A stretch of DNA of 64,000 nt from Cereibacter azotoformans (GCA_017599285.1 JAGFXX010000001.1:1364001-1428000); one strand, 5' to 3'; shown: positions 44,203 through 55,104, numbered from the stretch's first letter. Notes: a model not told the origin generated them from the letters alone. Made by a program: numbers and translations.

Positions 44203-44706
44203 ATGAAAGAGCGCCTTCCCCATGAGAAGGGATTCCACGTCAGCTGGGACCAGATCCACCGCGATAGCCGGGCGCTGGCCTGGCGGCTCGATGGCCAGGG
44301 GCCCGACAATGGCGCCTGGCGCGCCGTTGTGGGCATCACCCGCGGCGGCCTCGTCCCCGCGATGATCGTCAGCCGCGAACTCGACATCCGCACCGTCGAT
44401 ACGATCAGCGTGAAAAGTTACAACTGGCAGGAACAGCAGCCCCCCAGCGTCATCAAGGCCCCGCAGGCCGAGCTGATGGGCGATGGCCACGGCATCCTGA
44501 TCGTCGATGACCTTGTCGATTCGGGAAAGACGCTCGAATTGGTGCGCACCCTCTACCCCCGCGCCCATTTCGCCACGGTCTATGCCAAGCCCTCGGGCCG
44601 GCCGATGGTGGATACCTACATCACCGAGGTGAGCCAGGACACCTGGATCTTCTTCCCCTGGGACATGGCGCTTCAATATGTGGAGCCCTACCGCGGGCGC
44701 GACTGA
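44203..44706 (+). CDS. gpt: Xanthine phosphoribosyltransferase
   Basis: A 167-aa type I PRTase. The PRPP motif is [15 protein letters not shown]; the N-terminal [20 protein letters not shown] and C-terminal [13 protein letters not shown] are Gpt-specific. It salvages xanthine/guanine. A second PRTase, hpt, lies at 50349, so purine salvage is split between two genes. The ATG is preceded by AGGAGAT. Confidence 0.95.
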   Translation: MKERLPHEKGFHVSWDQIHRDSRALAWRLDGQGPDNGAWRAVVGITRGGLVPAMIVSRELDIRTVDTISVKSYNWQEQQPPSVIKAPQAELMGDGHGILIVDDLVDSGKTLELVRTLYPRAHFATVYAKPSGRPMVDTYITEVSQDTWIFFPWDMALQYVEPYRGRD

Positions 44707-44733
44707 CGCCCTCTCCTGCCGCCGGAGGCCCCG

Positions 44734-45912
44734 ATGACCCTGCCGCTCAATCCCGCGATGGCCGCGACCTTCCCGCCCCCGGTGATGGAGGCGCGGCGCT
44801 GGATCCAGGGGCTGAGCTTTCCTGCGGATCGCCCGCTTCTCAATCTGAGCCAGGCCGCGCCGGTCGAGCCTCCGCCCCCCGGCCTGCGCGAGGCGCTGGC
44901 CGAAGCGGCGCTGAGCGATCCGCAGGCCCATCTCTACGGCCCGGTGCTCGGGATGCCGGCCCTGCGCGAGGAGCTTGCCTCCCAGTGGTCGCGCGCCTAC
45001 GGCGGGCGGATCGAGGCGGCTCAGGTGGCCATCACGCAGGGCTGCAACCAGGCCTTCTGCGCGATCATGGCGACCCTCGCGGCGGCCGGTGACGAGGTGA
45101 TCCTGCCGACCCCGTGGTATTTCAATCACAAGATGTGGCTCGACATGCAGGGCGTGACGGCGGTGCCGCTGCCGACCGGCCCGACGCTGCGGCCCGACGC
45201 CGAGCGCGCGGCGGCGCTTGTCACACCGCGGACCCGTGCCATCGTGCTCGTCACGCCCAACAACCCGGGCGGCGTCGAATATCCGGCCGCAACGCTTGCG
45301 GCCTTCCGGGATCTCGCGCGCAGCCGCGGCCTGGCCCTGATCCTCGACGAAACCTACCGCGACTTCGACAGTCGCACCGGCGCGCCACACCCGCTCTTTG
45401 CCGATCCCGAATGGGACGGCGTGCTGGTGCATCTCTATTCCTTCTCCAAGGCCTATCGGCTGACGGGGCACCGTGTCGGCGCCGTGGTGGCCTCGGCCGC
45501 GCGTCTGGCCCAGGTCGAGAAGTTCCTCGATACGGTGGCGATCTGCCCGAGCCAGCTTGGCCAGATCGGCGCACTCTGGGGGATGCGGAACCTGGCGCAC
45601 TGGGTCGCGGGCGAGCGGGACGAGATCCTCGCACGGCGGACGGCGATGGTGGGCGGCTTTGCGGCGCTGCCGGGTTGGACGCTTCTCGGCTGCGGCGCCT
45701 ATTTTGCCTATGTGACGCATCCCTTCGCCGAAGCGTCCGACCGGCTCGCCCAGCGGCTGGTGCACGAGGCGGGCGTGCTCATGCTGCCCGGAACCATGTT
45801 CCGGCCTGAGGGCGCGGACGAGGGAGGACGCGAACTCCGCATCGCCTTTGCCAATGTGGACACGGCCCGGATCGCCGATCTGTTCGCGCGGCTGGCGCAG
45901 GTCGCGGACTGA
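44734..45912 (+). CDS. Class I/II PLP aminotransferase
   Basis: A 392-aa fold-type I aminotransferase. The PLP lysine is in LYSFSKAYRLTGHRVGA, the aspartate is in LILDETYRDFD, and VTPNNPGGVEYP is the NNPGG motif. Substrate is unclear; closest by eye are aspartate/aromatic aminotransferase-like proteins. GGAGG lies 6 nt before the ATG. It is followed by a palindromic repeat and rimO. Confidence 0.9.
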   Translation: MTLPLNPAMAATFPPPVMEARRWIQGLSFPADRPLLNLSQAAPVEPPPPGLREALAEAALSDPQAHLYGPVLGMPALREELASQWSRAYGGRIEAAQVAITQGCNQAFCAIMATLAAAGDEVILPTPWYFNHKMWLDMQGVTAVPLPTGPTLRPDAERAAALVTPRTRAIVLVTPNNPGGVEYPAATLAAFRDLARSRGLALILDETYRDFDSRTGAPHPLFADPEWDGVLVHLYSFSKAYRLTGHRVGAVVASAARLAQVEKFLDTVAICPSQLGQIGALWGMRNLAHWVAGERDEILARRTAMVGGFAALPGWTLLGCGAYFAYVTHPFAEASDRLAQRLVHEAGVLMLPGTMFRPEGADEGGRELRIAFANVDTARIADLFARLAQVAD

Positions 45913-45919
45913 CGGGGCC

Positions 45920-45985
45920 GGCGCCGCGGGGGGCTGTCCGCCCCCCGCACCCCCCGAGGATATTTGGGCCAGAATGAAGGAGGCG
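45920..45985 (+). repeat. Rhodobacterales-type palindromic extragenic repeat
   Basis: Hairpin GCGGGGGGC (45926-45934) / GCCCCCCGC (45940-45948) with loop TGTCC, followed by the tail CCCCCCGAGGATATTTGGGC and AGAATGAAGGAG. From memory, this hairpin-plus-GAGGATATTTGG tail recurs downstream of many Rhodobacterales genes. Only one copy is in the window. It sits between the aminotransferase stop and rimO. Confidence 0.7.
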
Positions 45986-46025
45986 GGGCCTTCCGCGCAT
46001 GCAGGCCCCACGCTATATGGGCGCG

Positions 46026-47390
<1,365 letters not shown>

Positions 47391-47442
47391 AATGTGGATC
47401 CTGCCAGTCCTCGAGCGACGCTTCGTGCCGGGCGTGCAGAGG

Positions 47443-47472
47443 CACCTTCCCCGGGCACAGCCGGGGAAGGTG
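47443..47472. terminator. Perfect 12-bp hairpin downstream of the chemoreceptor gene
   Basis: CACCTTCCCCGG / CCGGGGAAGGTG with loop GCACAG. It lies 7 nt beyond the MCP stop (minus strand) and 52 nt beyond rimO. No T tract, so termination may be Rho-assisted, or it may act as a mRNA 3' end barrier for both genes. Confidence 0.7.
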
Positions 47473-47479
47473 CTGGGCG

Positions 47480-49135
47480 TCAGGCCGCGTTCTGTCGCGA
47501 GAATCCTGCGTCGAGCGCATCTTCGCCGATCGACATGTCGAGGTCGAACCCACCGCACTTGCGGGGCGCAGCGACGGTCGGCTTTGGCCGGGGAGACGTC
47601 ATCTGCGGCCTTGAGGTCCGCCTGGGCGCGGCTGCGGCCCCCTCCATGCGGAAGTGGGAGATCGACCCCTCAAGATGTTCCGCCTGGCCCGAAAGCTCCA
47701 CGGCGCTCGTCGAGAGCTGCTCGGCCGCCGACGTGTTCTGCTGGGTGACCTTGTCGAGTTGCTCGATCGCCGCGGCCACCTGTTGCGCGCCCGTGGACAG
47801 TTCGCGCGAGGCCACGGAAATGTCGGTGACGAGACGCGCCGTCCGCTCGATGTCGGGCACCAGCCGTTCCAGCATCTCGCCGGCGACATTGGCCGTCCGC
47901 ATCGTGCCGATCGAGAGGGTCGAGATCTCGGACGCTGCGGTCTGGCTGCGCTCGGCCAGCTTGCGCACCTCGGAGGCGACAACGGCAAAGCCGCGGCCAT
48001 GCTCCCCGGCCCGGGCCGCCTCGACGGCGGCGTTCAGGGCCAGCAGATCGGTCTGGCGCGCGATCTCCTGCACGACCATGATCTTCTCGGCGATGGTCTG
48101 CATGGCCTCGACGGCCTCGGCCACGGCCCGGCCGCTTTCGCGGGCGTCAGCGGCCGACTTGTCCGCAAGCACCTCGGTCTGGGCGGCATTGTCCGCAGTC
48201 TGCTTGATGTTTGCGGTCATCTGCTCGACCGAGGCCGAGGCTTCCGTCGTGGCCGAGGCCTGTTCGCTGGCACTCTGGCTGAGCTGTTCGGACGTCGCCG
48301 CCATTTCAGCACTTCCCGAGGCGACCTCGCGCGTGGCACCGCTGACATTGCCCACGATCTCGCGCAGCTTCAGCACCATGGTGTTCGAGGCGCTCAGCAG
48401 GTCGGTCAGCTCATCCCGTCCGCTCAACTCCACCGTGGTCGACAGATCGCCCTCGGCAACCCTTCGCGTGGCGCCGATCGCCTTGGCGAGGCCGCGGGTG
48501 ATGGAGAGCACGATCCAGCCGGCGGCGGCAATGCCGATGATGCCCGAGACCGCCACGATGATCATCAGGTTGCGCGCGGACGAGGCATAGAGCACATCCG
48601 TCTCGCTCTTGGCCTGGTCGAGGTCGGCCATCAGCCGGGCGCGCAGATCGTCGATCAGATCAATGCGCTGCTGCTGGCGGGCCATCTGCTCCTTGTCCGC
48701 GATGAGCCGCTGCGCGCCCTGCGTGTCACCGGCCGAGGCCAGTTCCACGACCTTCGCGTTCACGGCATTCACCTCGTCCCAGAGGGTTCGGTATTCGGTG
48801 AGAATGGCTGCCCGCTCGCTTGACTGCAAGAGAGCCGACAGAGCCTCGAAGGCGCCTTGCTGCACCTGGCGGGCTTTCTCCATCTTTGCGATGCTGTCCT
48901 GTCGCTCGGCCGCGGAACCGGCGAGGATCAGGTCACGGTTGTAGCCCTTGACGGCCAGTTGCCCCTCATTCAGCTGCTGGGCCAGCAGCACCTTGTTCAC
49001 GTCGATGTCGATCAGCGAGGTCAGCCGATCGTTCAGCTTGTCGAGGCTCGTGATGGCAATGCCGGTGGCCAGGCCGCTCAGGGCGAGGACGAGGCTGAAG
49101 GCAATGATGAGCCTGAGTTTGATGGTCAATCTCAT
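47480..49135 (-). CDS. Methyl-accepting chemotaxis protein
   Basis: A 551-aa receptor. TM1 is about residues 8-28 ([20 protein letters not shown]), the periplasmic part is a helical bundle (four-helix-bundle MCP type), TM2 about 188-210, HAMP follows ([20 protein letters not shown]), then the signalling domain with the hairpin [20 protein letters not shown]. The C-terminus is extended and Pro/Arg-rich, without a clear CheR pentapeptide. Ligand unknown. Confidence 0.95.
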   Translation of the reverse strand: MRLTIKLRLIIAFSLVLALSGLATGIAITSLDKLNDRLTSLIDIDVNKVLLAQQLNEGQLAVKGYNRDLILAGSAAERQDSIAKMEKARQVQQGAFEALSALLQSSERAAILTEYRTLWDEVNAVNAKVVELASAGDTQGAQRLIADKEQMARQQQRIDLIDDLRARLMADLDQAKSETDVLYASSARNLMIIVAVSGIIGIAAAGWIVLSITRGLAKAIGATRRVAEGDLSTTVELSGRDELTDLLSASNTMVLKLREIVGNVSGATREVASGSAEMAATSEQLSQSASEQASATTEASASVEQMTANIKQTADNAAQTEVLADKSAADARESGRAVAEAVEAMQTIAEKIMVVQEIARQTDLLALNAAVEAARAGEHGRGFAVVASEVRKLAERSQTAASEISTLSIGTMRTANVAGEMLERLVPDIERTARLVTDISVASRELSTGAQQVAAAIEQLDKVTQQNTSAAEQLSTSAVELSGQAEHLEGSISHFRMEGAAAAPRRTSRPQMTSPRPKPTVAAPRKCGGFDLDMSIGEDALDAGFSRQNAA

Positions 49136-49804
49136 GGGAAAGGGTCCTGTCTGTTCAGGCCGCGGCGGCTTCGGCGTCTGCGCCGAGGGCGGTGGGGCTG
49201 ACAGCGAAGAAGCAGGGCGTGGGCGCCGGCCTGCGGCCCGACGGCTCGGGCGCCACCCACGTCAGAACCTTCCGCCCGGCCCCGGCGGCGTCTGGTTCTG
49301 GCAAGCATGCTTTCATGACATCAGCCAATCGAAAGAGATACCTGCATGAGCGAGGCATCGGGTGCGCCACGGCAGTTCATTCTCTGTCCGACGCTCGCGC
49401 CTGTTTCGTCGGAGTGGCATGAACCGGCGGCGTACGGCGAGCAGGTCCCTCGTGCCGGATGGGCCCAGCCATCGGAACCTGAACCTTGGAATGCCGCACA
49501 AACCTTAGCGCGCAGCTAACGCTCCTCGGATTTGTCCTGGAAACGCATTCGAAGGGGAGCCCGTCCAGCCGATACAGGCGCAGACGTCAGGCGGTGACGC
49601 GCCTGACCTGCCGGAGCCGCGCGTCCGGCAGGCCTGCAACTTGCGGTGGTGCCACGACATTCACGGCTCAAGGGCGGGTCCGGCCTGTCCGGTGGCCTCA
49701 GGCCATCGCCCCGACGCTCGGCAGCGTTTGCAGATGTGCGGCAAATTCGACCGATCTTACACGGGAAGCGCCCACGCCGCCCTTGCGGACACCGGCCGAG
49801 AGGC
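49136..49804. other. Intergenic region upstream of the chemoreceptor gene; no gene recognised
   Basis: 669 nt. Several short open frames on both strands have no family resemblance or ribosome sites. It must hold the MCP promoter; I see no clear sigma70, sigma28 or sigma54 consensus. Base composition is slightly lower in GC near 49310-49560. It could hold a small RNA, but I see no promoter-terminator pair. Confidence 0.6.
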
Positions 49805-50257
49805 TCAGCGCGGACCGTAGAGCGTCTGGGCGCGCTTTTCGAAGGCCCGGACGATGCGGTGCATCGCCTCGTTGAAGACGACGCCGATGATTCCTTGAAG
49901 GATCGCGTTGCGGAACTCGAAATCGACGAAGAAATCGACCTCGCAGCCGCCGTCGGGGCGGTCGCGGAAGCTCCAGGAGGAGCGCATGTACTTGAACGGC
50001 CCGTCGAGATATTCGGTCTCGATCCGCTTCGCCTCGGGAAACAGCTTCACGCGGCTGCCGAACCGTTCGCGGAACACCTTGAACGAGATCACCAGATCCG
50101 CCTCCATCAGCTCGCCGCCCTGGATGGGCTTTCGCGAGCGGATGCGGGCCGCGGAATTCCACGGCAGGAACTGCGGATAGCGCTCCACGTCCGCGACGAG
50201 GTCATACATTTCCCCGGCGGTCCAGGGAAGCGGGCGGCTCTCGGAGTGGGTCGGCAT
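49805..50257 (-). CDS. Coq10/START-type ubiquinone-binding protein
   Basis: A 150-aa START-domain protein of the RatA/Coq10 group. It starts MPTHSESRPLPWTAGEMYDL, then VADVERYPQFLPWNSAARIR, VDFFVDFEFRNAILQGIIGV and VRAFEKRAQTLYG. The family binds ubiquinone or acts at ribosomes (RatA); the alphaproteobacterial members are annotated as coenzyme Q-binding. ATG 50257 matches the family start; an upstream ATG (50350) adds an unconserved region. Divergent from hpt. Confidence 0.9.
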   Translation of the reverse strand: MPTHSESRPLPWTAGEMYDLVADVERYPQFLPWNSAARIRSRKPIQGGELMEADLVISFKVFRERFGSRVKLFPEAKRIETEYLDGPFKYMRSSWSFRDRPDGGCEVDFFVDFEFRNAILQGIIGVVFNEAMHRIVRAFEKRAQTLYGPR

Positions 50258-50348
50258 CGCGGCGTTCGGTCCTCGGGCAACGGCCCCGGTCGGGCGTGAC
50301 TTGGGCGTCGTTTCTGGATAAAGGGGCGGCAGGATGCAAGAGGGCGCC

Positions 50349-50894
50349 ATGCCGACGAGACCTTATGTCATAGACCAGATGATCTCTCCCAAACAGATCG
50401 CGGCACGGGTCGAGGTTCTGGCGCGCCAGATCACCGAGCATTTTGCCGATACCGAGAAGCTCGTGGTCGTGGGCCTTCTGCGCGGCTCGTTCGTCTTCAT
50501 CGCCGATCTGGTGCGCGAGATCCATCTGCCGGTCGAAGTGGATTTCCTCGAGGCCTCCTCCTACGGCGACGCGATGACCTCGAGCCGTGAAGTGCGCATC
50601 CTCAAGGATCTGCGCGGCGAGATCGCGGGGCGGGACGTGCTGGTGGTCGAGGACATCGTGGACACGGGCTTCACCCTCAGCCATGTGGTGCGGCTGCTGC
50701 GCTCGCGCGAGCCCAAGCGGCTCGAGGTCTGCGCGCTGCTCGACAAACCCTCGCGGCGCGAGGTGGGCATCCGCGCCACCTGGACCGGGTTCGAGATCCC
50801 CGACGAGTTCGTTGTGGGCTACGGGATCGACTACGCCCAGCGCAACCGCAACCTGCCCTTCATCGGCAAGGTCCGGTTCCTGGAAGAGGCATGA
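50349..50894 (+). CDS. hpt: Hypoxanthine phosphoribosyltransferase
   Basis: A 181-aa type I PRTase. The PRPP motif is [38 protein letters not shown] and [20 protein letters not shown] are Hpt/HprT landmarks. It salvages hypoxanthine. ATG 50349 has GAGGG upstream; ATG 50334 is an alternative. Its stop overlaps the start of a 59-aa membrane protein gene (ATGA). Confidence 0.95.
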   Translation: MPTRPYVIDQMISPKQIAARVEVLARQITEHFADTEKLVVVGLLRGSFVFIADLVREIHLPVEVDFLEASSYGDAMTSSREVRILKDLRGEIAGRDVLVVEDIVDTGFTLSHVVRLLRSREPKRLEVCALLDKPSRREVGIRATWTGFEIPDEFVVGYGIDYAQRNRNLPFIGKVRFLEEA

Positions 50895-51070
50895 GTCCAC
50901 TCTGGCTGCTGCGGATGGTGCGGTGGGCCCGGCGTCCACCGTCGCGGCGGCGTGTGCTTCTGGTGCTTGCGGTGGTTGGCGCCTCGCTTGCGCTGGTGGC
51001 GGTCGAGCGCGTGGCGGGATGGCCGGAGGCGCTGACCGTGGACGGCTTCGGCCGCGCCGGCCGGCCCTGA
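50891..51070 (+). CDS. 59-aa single-span membrane protein coupled to hpt
   Basis: Starts at ATG 50891 overlapping the hpt stop by 4 nt. Sequence begins [20 protein letters not shown], then the hydrophobic segment [20 protein letters not shown] and a short polar tail. The basic N-terminus suggests N-in orientation. I do not know a family. Translational coupling to hpt and a clean membrane-protein pattern support it as a real small gene. Confidence 0.6.
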   Translation: MSPLWLLRMVRWARRPPSRRRVLLVLAVVGASLALVAVERVAGWPEALTVDGFGRAGRP

Positions 51071-51232
51071 TCCGGGCATTGGCGCGGCCCCCACGCCCGG
51101 CCGACCGGCCCGATACCCCGATCCGCCGGCGAAAAACCCGCCACCTCACGGAAAAGTTGAAAATCCCCGTAGGCCAATCGGCGGACGCGGGCTAGCCTCT
51201 TCTTCCGCAGTCCATAGCCAGGAGGCCGTTTG

Positions 51233-51694
51233 ATGCGACCCATTCCAGCATTTGCCCTGACCTTCTCTCTCGCAGCCTTTCCCGCCGTCGCCCAGGATGC
51301 CCGCCAGATCGAGCGGATGATGGAAGGGCGGCAAGGGCTCATGACGCTGATGGCCCACGAGCTGGGCAAGCTGGGCGGCATGGCCAAGGAAGAGATGCCC
51401 TATGACGAGGCGGTTGCGGGCAAGGCCGCGGCGAATCTCGCGGCGCTGGCCTCGGTGATCTCGCCCGAGCTTTTCCCGCAGGGCTCCGGCGAGGGTGAGG
51501 CGGAGGGCAGCGAAGCCCTTCCAGCCATCTGGGAACAGCCGGACGACTTCGTGACCAAGATCAACGGCATGCAGGAGGCCGCCGCGACGATGCAGGCCGC
51601 GGCGGGCACCGATCTTGCGGCGCTTCAGGCCGCCATGCGGGATGTGGGCGCGGGCTGCGGAAGCTGCCACGAGACCTACCGCCAGAAGGACTGA
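51233..51694 (+). CDS. cycP: Cytochrome c'
   Basis: A 153-aa class II cytochrome c with signal peptide (residues 1-20) and the haem motif near the C-terminus: Cys142-x-x-Cys145-His146 (AGCGSCHETYR). The four-helix-bundle layout (RQIERMMEGRQGLMTLMAHE, then IWEQPDDFVTKINGMQEAAA) fits. Cytochromes c' bind NO and CO and protect against NO. AGGAGG lies 7 nt before ATG 51233. The next gene, a diheme cytochrome, starts 3 nt after its stop. Confidence 0.93.
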   Translation: MRPIPAFALTFSLAAFPAVAQDARQIERMMEGRQGLMTLMAHELGKLGGMAKEEMPYDEAVAGKAAANLAALASVISPELFPQGSGEGEAEGSEALPAIWEQPDDFVTKINGMQEAAATMQAAAGTDLAALQAAMRDVGAGCGSCHETYRQKD

Positions 51695-51697
51695 GGC

Positions 51698-52588
51698 ATG
51701 CGGCGCATCCTGACGGTCGGTCTCGCGCTCCTTCTGGTCGCGGGGGCGGCCGGACTGTGGCTCACCCGGCCGGTCACGAGCGACCCCGCGACGCTTGCGG
51801 GCCTGACAGGCGATGCCGGCCGGGGCGAGCGGGTCTTCTGGGCCGGAGGATGCGCCTCGTGCCATGCCGCCCGCGATGCCCGCGGCGAGGCGCGGCTCGT
51901 GCTGTCGGGCGGCCTGCGGCTGACCACGGACTTCGGCACCTTCGTCGCGCCCAACATCTCGCCCGATCCCACCCACGGGATCGGCGCCTGGTCGCTCGAG
52001 GATCTGGACTCGGCCCTGCGCCACGGCACCTCGCCCGAGGGGCAGCACTATTACCCCTCCTTCCCCTACACGTCCTACGCCCATGCGACGCCCCAGGACG
52101 TGGCCGACCTCCGGGCCTTTCTCGACACCCTGCCCCCATCGGATCGCCCGAACGAGCCGCACGAGCTGGGCTTCCCCTACAACCAGCGCATGCTCCTCGG
52201 CGGCTGGAAGCTGCTGGCGGGCGGCCCGTCATGGATCGTCGAGGGCGACCTCTCGACGGCGGAAGAGCGCGGCCGCTATCTGGTCGAGGGTCTCGGCCAC
52301 TGCGGCGAGTGTCATACGGCGCGCAACGCGCTCGGCCTGCGCGACACCGGCCGCTGGCTGGCCGGCGGGCCGAACCCCGAGGGGCGCGGGACGATCCCGA
52401 ACATCACCCCCGCCAGGCTCGACTGGTCCGAGGGCGACATAGCGGAGTATCTGAGCTCGGGCTTCACCCCGGAGTATGATTCCGCGGGCGGGCAGATGGC
52501 GGATGTGGTGCGCAACACCGGCCAGCTCCCGGACGAGGACCGCCGCGCCATCGCGGCCTATCTGAAGAAGGTGCCGGGGATCGAGTGA
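51698..52588 (+). CDS. Diheme class I cytochrome c
   Basis: A 296-aa protein with an N-terminal membrane anchor or signal (LTVGLALLLVAGAAGLWLT) and two haem motifs, CASCH (about residues 52-56) and CGECH (about 202-206). Each half has the class I pattern (GERVFWAGGCASCHAARDAR; RGRYLVEGLGHCGECHTARN). It resembles diheme cytochromes that serve alcohol dehydrogenase or similar membrane dehydrogenases. Operonic with cytochrome c', so it may feed electrons to or from it; partner unknown. Confidence 0.9.
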   Translation: MRRILTVGLALLLVAGAAGLWLTRPVTSDPATLAGLTGDAGRGERVFWAGGCASCHAARDARGEARLVLSGGLRLTTDFGTFVAPNISPDPTHGIGAWSLEDLDSALRHGTSPEGQHYYPSFPYTSYAHATPQDVADLRAFLDTLPPSDRPNEPHELGFPYNQRMLLGGWKLLAGGPSWIVEGDLSTAEERGRYLVEGLGHCGECHTARNALGLRDTGRWLAGGPNPEGRGTIPNITPARLDWSEGDIAEYLSSGFTPEYDSAGGQMADVVRNTGQLPDEDRRAIAAYLKKVPGIE

Positions 52589-52622
52589 GAAGGAGGCGAC
52601 CGACGCCGCCCCCCGATCGCCG

Positions 52623-53585
52623 TCAGGCGCCCAGACGCTCCAGCCGCGCGGCGCGCAGGCGGGCGAAATCCTCGCCGGCATGGTAGGACGACCGGGTAAG
52701 CGGCGTGGCCGATACCATCAGGAAGCCCTTGCCGTAGGCGGCCTTTTCGTAGCTCGCAAATTCCTCGGGAGTCACGAAACGGTCAACCCGGTGGTGCTTG
52801 GGCGTGGGCTGCAGATACTGGCCGATGGTCAGGAAATCCACGCCGGCCGCGCGCATGTCGTCCATCACCTGCATCACGCCCTGCCGGTCCTCGCCAAGGC
52901 CCACCATGATCCCCGACTTGGTGAAGATCTGCGGATCCAGCTCCTTGGCCCGCTGGAGCAGCCGCAGCGAGTGGAAGTAGCGCGCGCCGGGCCGGACCTC
53001 GGGATAGAGGCCCGGCACCGTCTCGAGATTGTGGTTGAACACGTCGGGACGCGCCGCCACCACGGTCTCGAGCGCCTCGGGCCCGCATTTCAGGAAATCC
53101 GGCACCAGCACCTCGACCGTGGTGCCCTGCGCCCGGTGACGGATCGCGCGGATCGTCTGGGCGAAATGCTCGGCCCCGCCATCCTCCAGATCGTCGCGAT
53201 CCACGCTCGTCACCACGACATGCTTGAGGCCGAGCTGGCTGACGGCATGGGCGACGCGCCCCGGCTCGAAGGCGTCGAGCGCCTGAGGCTTGCCGGTGGC
53301 CACGTTGCAGAAGGTGCAGCCGCGCGTGCAGATCTCGCCCATGATCATCATGGTCGCGTGACCCTGCCCCCAGCATTCGCCGACATTGGGGCAGCCCGCC
53401 TCCTCGCAGACGGTCGCGAGCTTCTGGCCGCGGATGATGTCCCGCGTTTCCTTGTAGCCCTCGGACGTCGGAGCCTTGACGCGGATCCAGGAGGGCTTCC
53501 TGGGCTGGTCATTGTCCGGGCGGTGCGCCTTTTCCGGGTGGCGCTGGTCGGGAATCTTCAGGTCGCGCACAAGTTTTCCGATCAT
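52623..53585 (-). CDS. lipA: Lipoyl synthase
   Basis: A 320-aa radical-SAM enzyme. The auxiliary 4Fe-4S cluster cysteines are Cys60, Cys65 and Cys71 ([17 protein letters not shown]); the SAM cluster cysteines are Cys86, Cys90 and Cys93 ([14 protein letters not shown]). It inserts two sulphurs into octanoyl groups of lipoyl proteins. C-terminal RSSYHAGE is typical. It is convergent with the diheme cytochrome gene and divergent from aqpZ. Confidence 0.97.
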   Translation of the reverse strand: MIGKLVRDLKIPDQRHPEKAHRPDNDQPRKPSWIRVKAPTSEGYKETRDIIRGQKLATVCEEAGCPNVGECWGQGHATMMIMGEICTRGCTFCNVATGKPQALDAFEPGRVAHAVSQLGLKHVVVTSVDRDDLEDGGAEHFAQTIRAIRHRAQGTTVEVLVPDFLKCGPEALETVVAARPDVFNHNLETVPGLYPEVRPGARYFHSLRLLQRAKELDPQIFTKSGIMVGLGEDRQGVMQVMDDMRAAGVDFLTIGQYLQPTPKHHRVDRFVTPEEFASYEKAAYGKGFLMVSATPLTRSSYHAGEDFARLRAARLERLGA

Positions 53586-53747
53586 GAAAGCGACGTTCCA
53601 TGTTCATATAGGCCGTCGCGAGCGACGGAGCCAGCCCATACGGCCCGCAGGAACGCCCGCGCCCTCATTCCGGGTCCCAGACCCCAAACTGCCTTTTCAA
53701 TGCAAGACCGGACACTGCCCATACATTCACAGACACGGGGATGATCC

Positions 53748-54479
53748 ATGACCAAGAAGCTCCTCGCTGAAATGCTCGGCACATTCATTCTTGTCTTCTT
53801 CGGCTGCGGAGCGGCCGTGCTGATGGGAGAGCAGATCGGAATGCTCGGCATCTCGCTCGCCTTCGGCCTCTCCATCGTCGCGGCCGCCTATTCGCTCGGG
53901 GCGATCTCGGGCGCCCATCTCAACCCTGCCGTCTCGCTCGGCTTCCTGATGGCGGGCCGGATGCCGATGGCCGAGTTCGGCGGCTATGTCGTGGCGCAGG
54001 TGGCGGGCGCCACCCTCGGCGCGCTCGTCGTCTTCCTCGTGGCTTCCGGCAAGGCCGATTATGCGCTGGCGACGGACGGGCTCGGCCAGAACGGATATGG
54101 CACGGGCTACCAGGGGGAATATTCGCTGGGGGCTGCCCTGATCTTCGAGCTGGTGGCCACCTTCATCTTCGTCTGCGTGGTTCTGGCGGCCACGGCCTCG
54201 CATGTCTCGGCGGCCTCGACGGCGCTTGCGGGCCTGGCCATCGGCCTGACCCTCGCCGGCATCCATCTGGTCGGGATCAATGTCACCGGCGTCTCGGTCA
54301 ATCCCGCCCGCTCGATCGGGCCGGCGGTCTTCGTGGGCGGCAAGGCGCTCGCCGACCTCTGGGTCTTCATCGCGGCCCCCCTTGCCGGAGGCGCTGCGGC
54401 GGGTCTGGCCCATGCCTCGGGCTTCTTCCGGCCCGGCGGCCTGCAACCCGCACCGGCCACCGGAGCGCCCGTCCTCTAG
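53748..54479 (+). CDS. aqpZ: Aquaporin Z
   Basis: A 243-aa aquaporin with six spans and two NPA motifs, HLNPAVSLG (residues 59-61) and VNPARSIG (~184-186). The ar/R filter residues look like water-specific AqpZ rather than a glycerol facilitator (short loop E, no insertion). It conducts water across the inner membrane. The strong terminator at 54750-54778 follows 270 nt downstream, leaving an unusual long 3' region. Confidence 0.95.
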   Translation: MTKKLLAEMLGTFILVFFGCGAAVLMGEQIGMLGISLAFGLSIVAAAYSLGAISGAHLNPAVSLGFLMAGRMPMAEFGGYVVAQVAGATLGALVVFLVASGKADYALATDGLGQNGYGTGYQGEYSLGAALIFELVATFIFVCVVLAATASHVSAASTALAGLAIGLTLAGIHLVGINVTGVSVNPARSIGPAVFVGGKALADLWVFIAAPLAGGAAAGLAHASGFFRPGGLQPAPATGAPVL

Positions 54480-54749
54480 CCCCGTGGCACGGCGCCCCCC
54501 GGCCGCCGTGCCGCCTGCTGTCCCGGCCCCCCTCGCGGCCGACGTCACCTGACCACGGTGCACCGGGACCTTCGCCGCAGCCCGGGCGATGAGCATCGGC
54601 GGACGGGTGCGAGGACCGCGACGCGCCTGCCCCCGGATCCGCCGGAGGCGTCCGCCGAGACAATACATCCTTGAACCATCTGCGCGTGTCTGGGCGATGC
54701 CGGGGGTGATCCTCGCCGCCGGTGCGCCTTCCTCCCTGAACTGGACTGG

Positions 54750-54778
54750 CCGCGCCTTCATCCGAAGGCGCGGTTTTT
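54750..54778 (+). terminator. Strong intrinsic terminator
   Basis: Perfect 10-bp stem CCGCGCCTTC / GAAGGCGCGG with loop ATCC, followed by TTTTT. It ends a plus-strand transcript, either aqpZ with a 270-nt 3' tail or a separate short RNA beginning in 54480-54750, where I see no gene. Confidence 0.9.
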
Positions 54779-54816
54779 CCAGCCTTTTCGGCAGCCGGGG
54801 CCGGATCGATTCGCGG

Positions 54817-54845
54817 TTGACGGGCCTTGATTTAGCCCTTAGCGT
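54817..54845 (+). promoter_or_regulatory. Predicted promoter of a short RNA
   Basis: -35 TTGACG (54817-54822), 17-bp spacer, -10 TAGCGT (54840-54845; the key T1, A2 and T6 are kept). Predicted start near 54852, 39 nt after the previous terminator. Confidence 0.55.
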
Positions 54846-54851
54846 CCCCAT

Positions 54852-54921
54852 CAGTTGAAGTCGGCCAGTCCGACAGGGAGCAAAATTGACGCAGGGAAGG
54901 GCCGGACTGCCGGCCCTTTTC
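54852..54921 (+). ncRNA. Predicted ~70-nt small RNA or leader attenuator
   Basis: It runs from the predicted start to an intrinsic terminator: stem GGGCCGG (54899-54905) / CCGGCCC (54910-54916), loop ACTG, then TTTT (54917-54920). A first hairpin GTCGG-CCAGT-CCGAC lies at about 54860-54874. CAGTCCG in its loop side can also pair with CGGACTG inside the terminator, so the two structures are mutually exclusive. No open frame with a ribosome site lies inside. It could be a trans-acting sRNA or an attenuator of the IalB gene 180 nt downstream. Confidence 0.55.
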
Positions 54922-55104
54922 GCTTTGGCTCCTTGCGCCGCAGCCCGACCGCCCGACCGGCCATCCGGCGCGAGAGGCGTCACGGACCCATCCCCGGCCA
55001 TGTACGACCGGCCGCCACCTGCGGCGGATCGCGCATTTGGCACCTGACTTCGGCGGGTCGGCGTGCTACAGCCCGCCCGACATCATGTGAGGACAGGATC
55101 GCGC

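Noticed and set aside
49155..49501. Short open frames upstream of the chemoreceptor gene
   Set aside because: No ribosome site, no family pattern, and arginine/proline-rich composition typical of noncoding GC-rich DNA.
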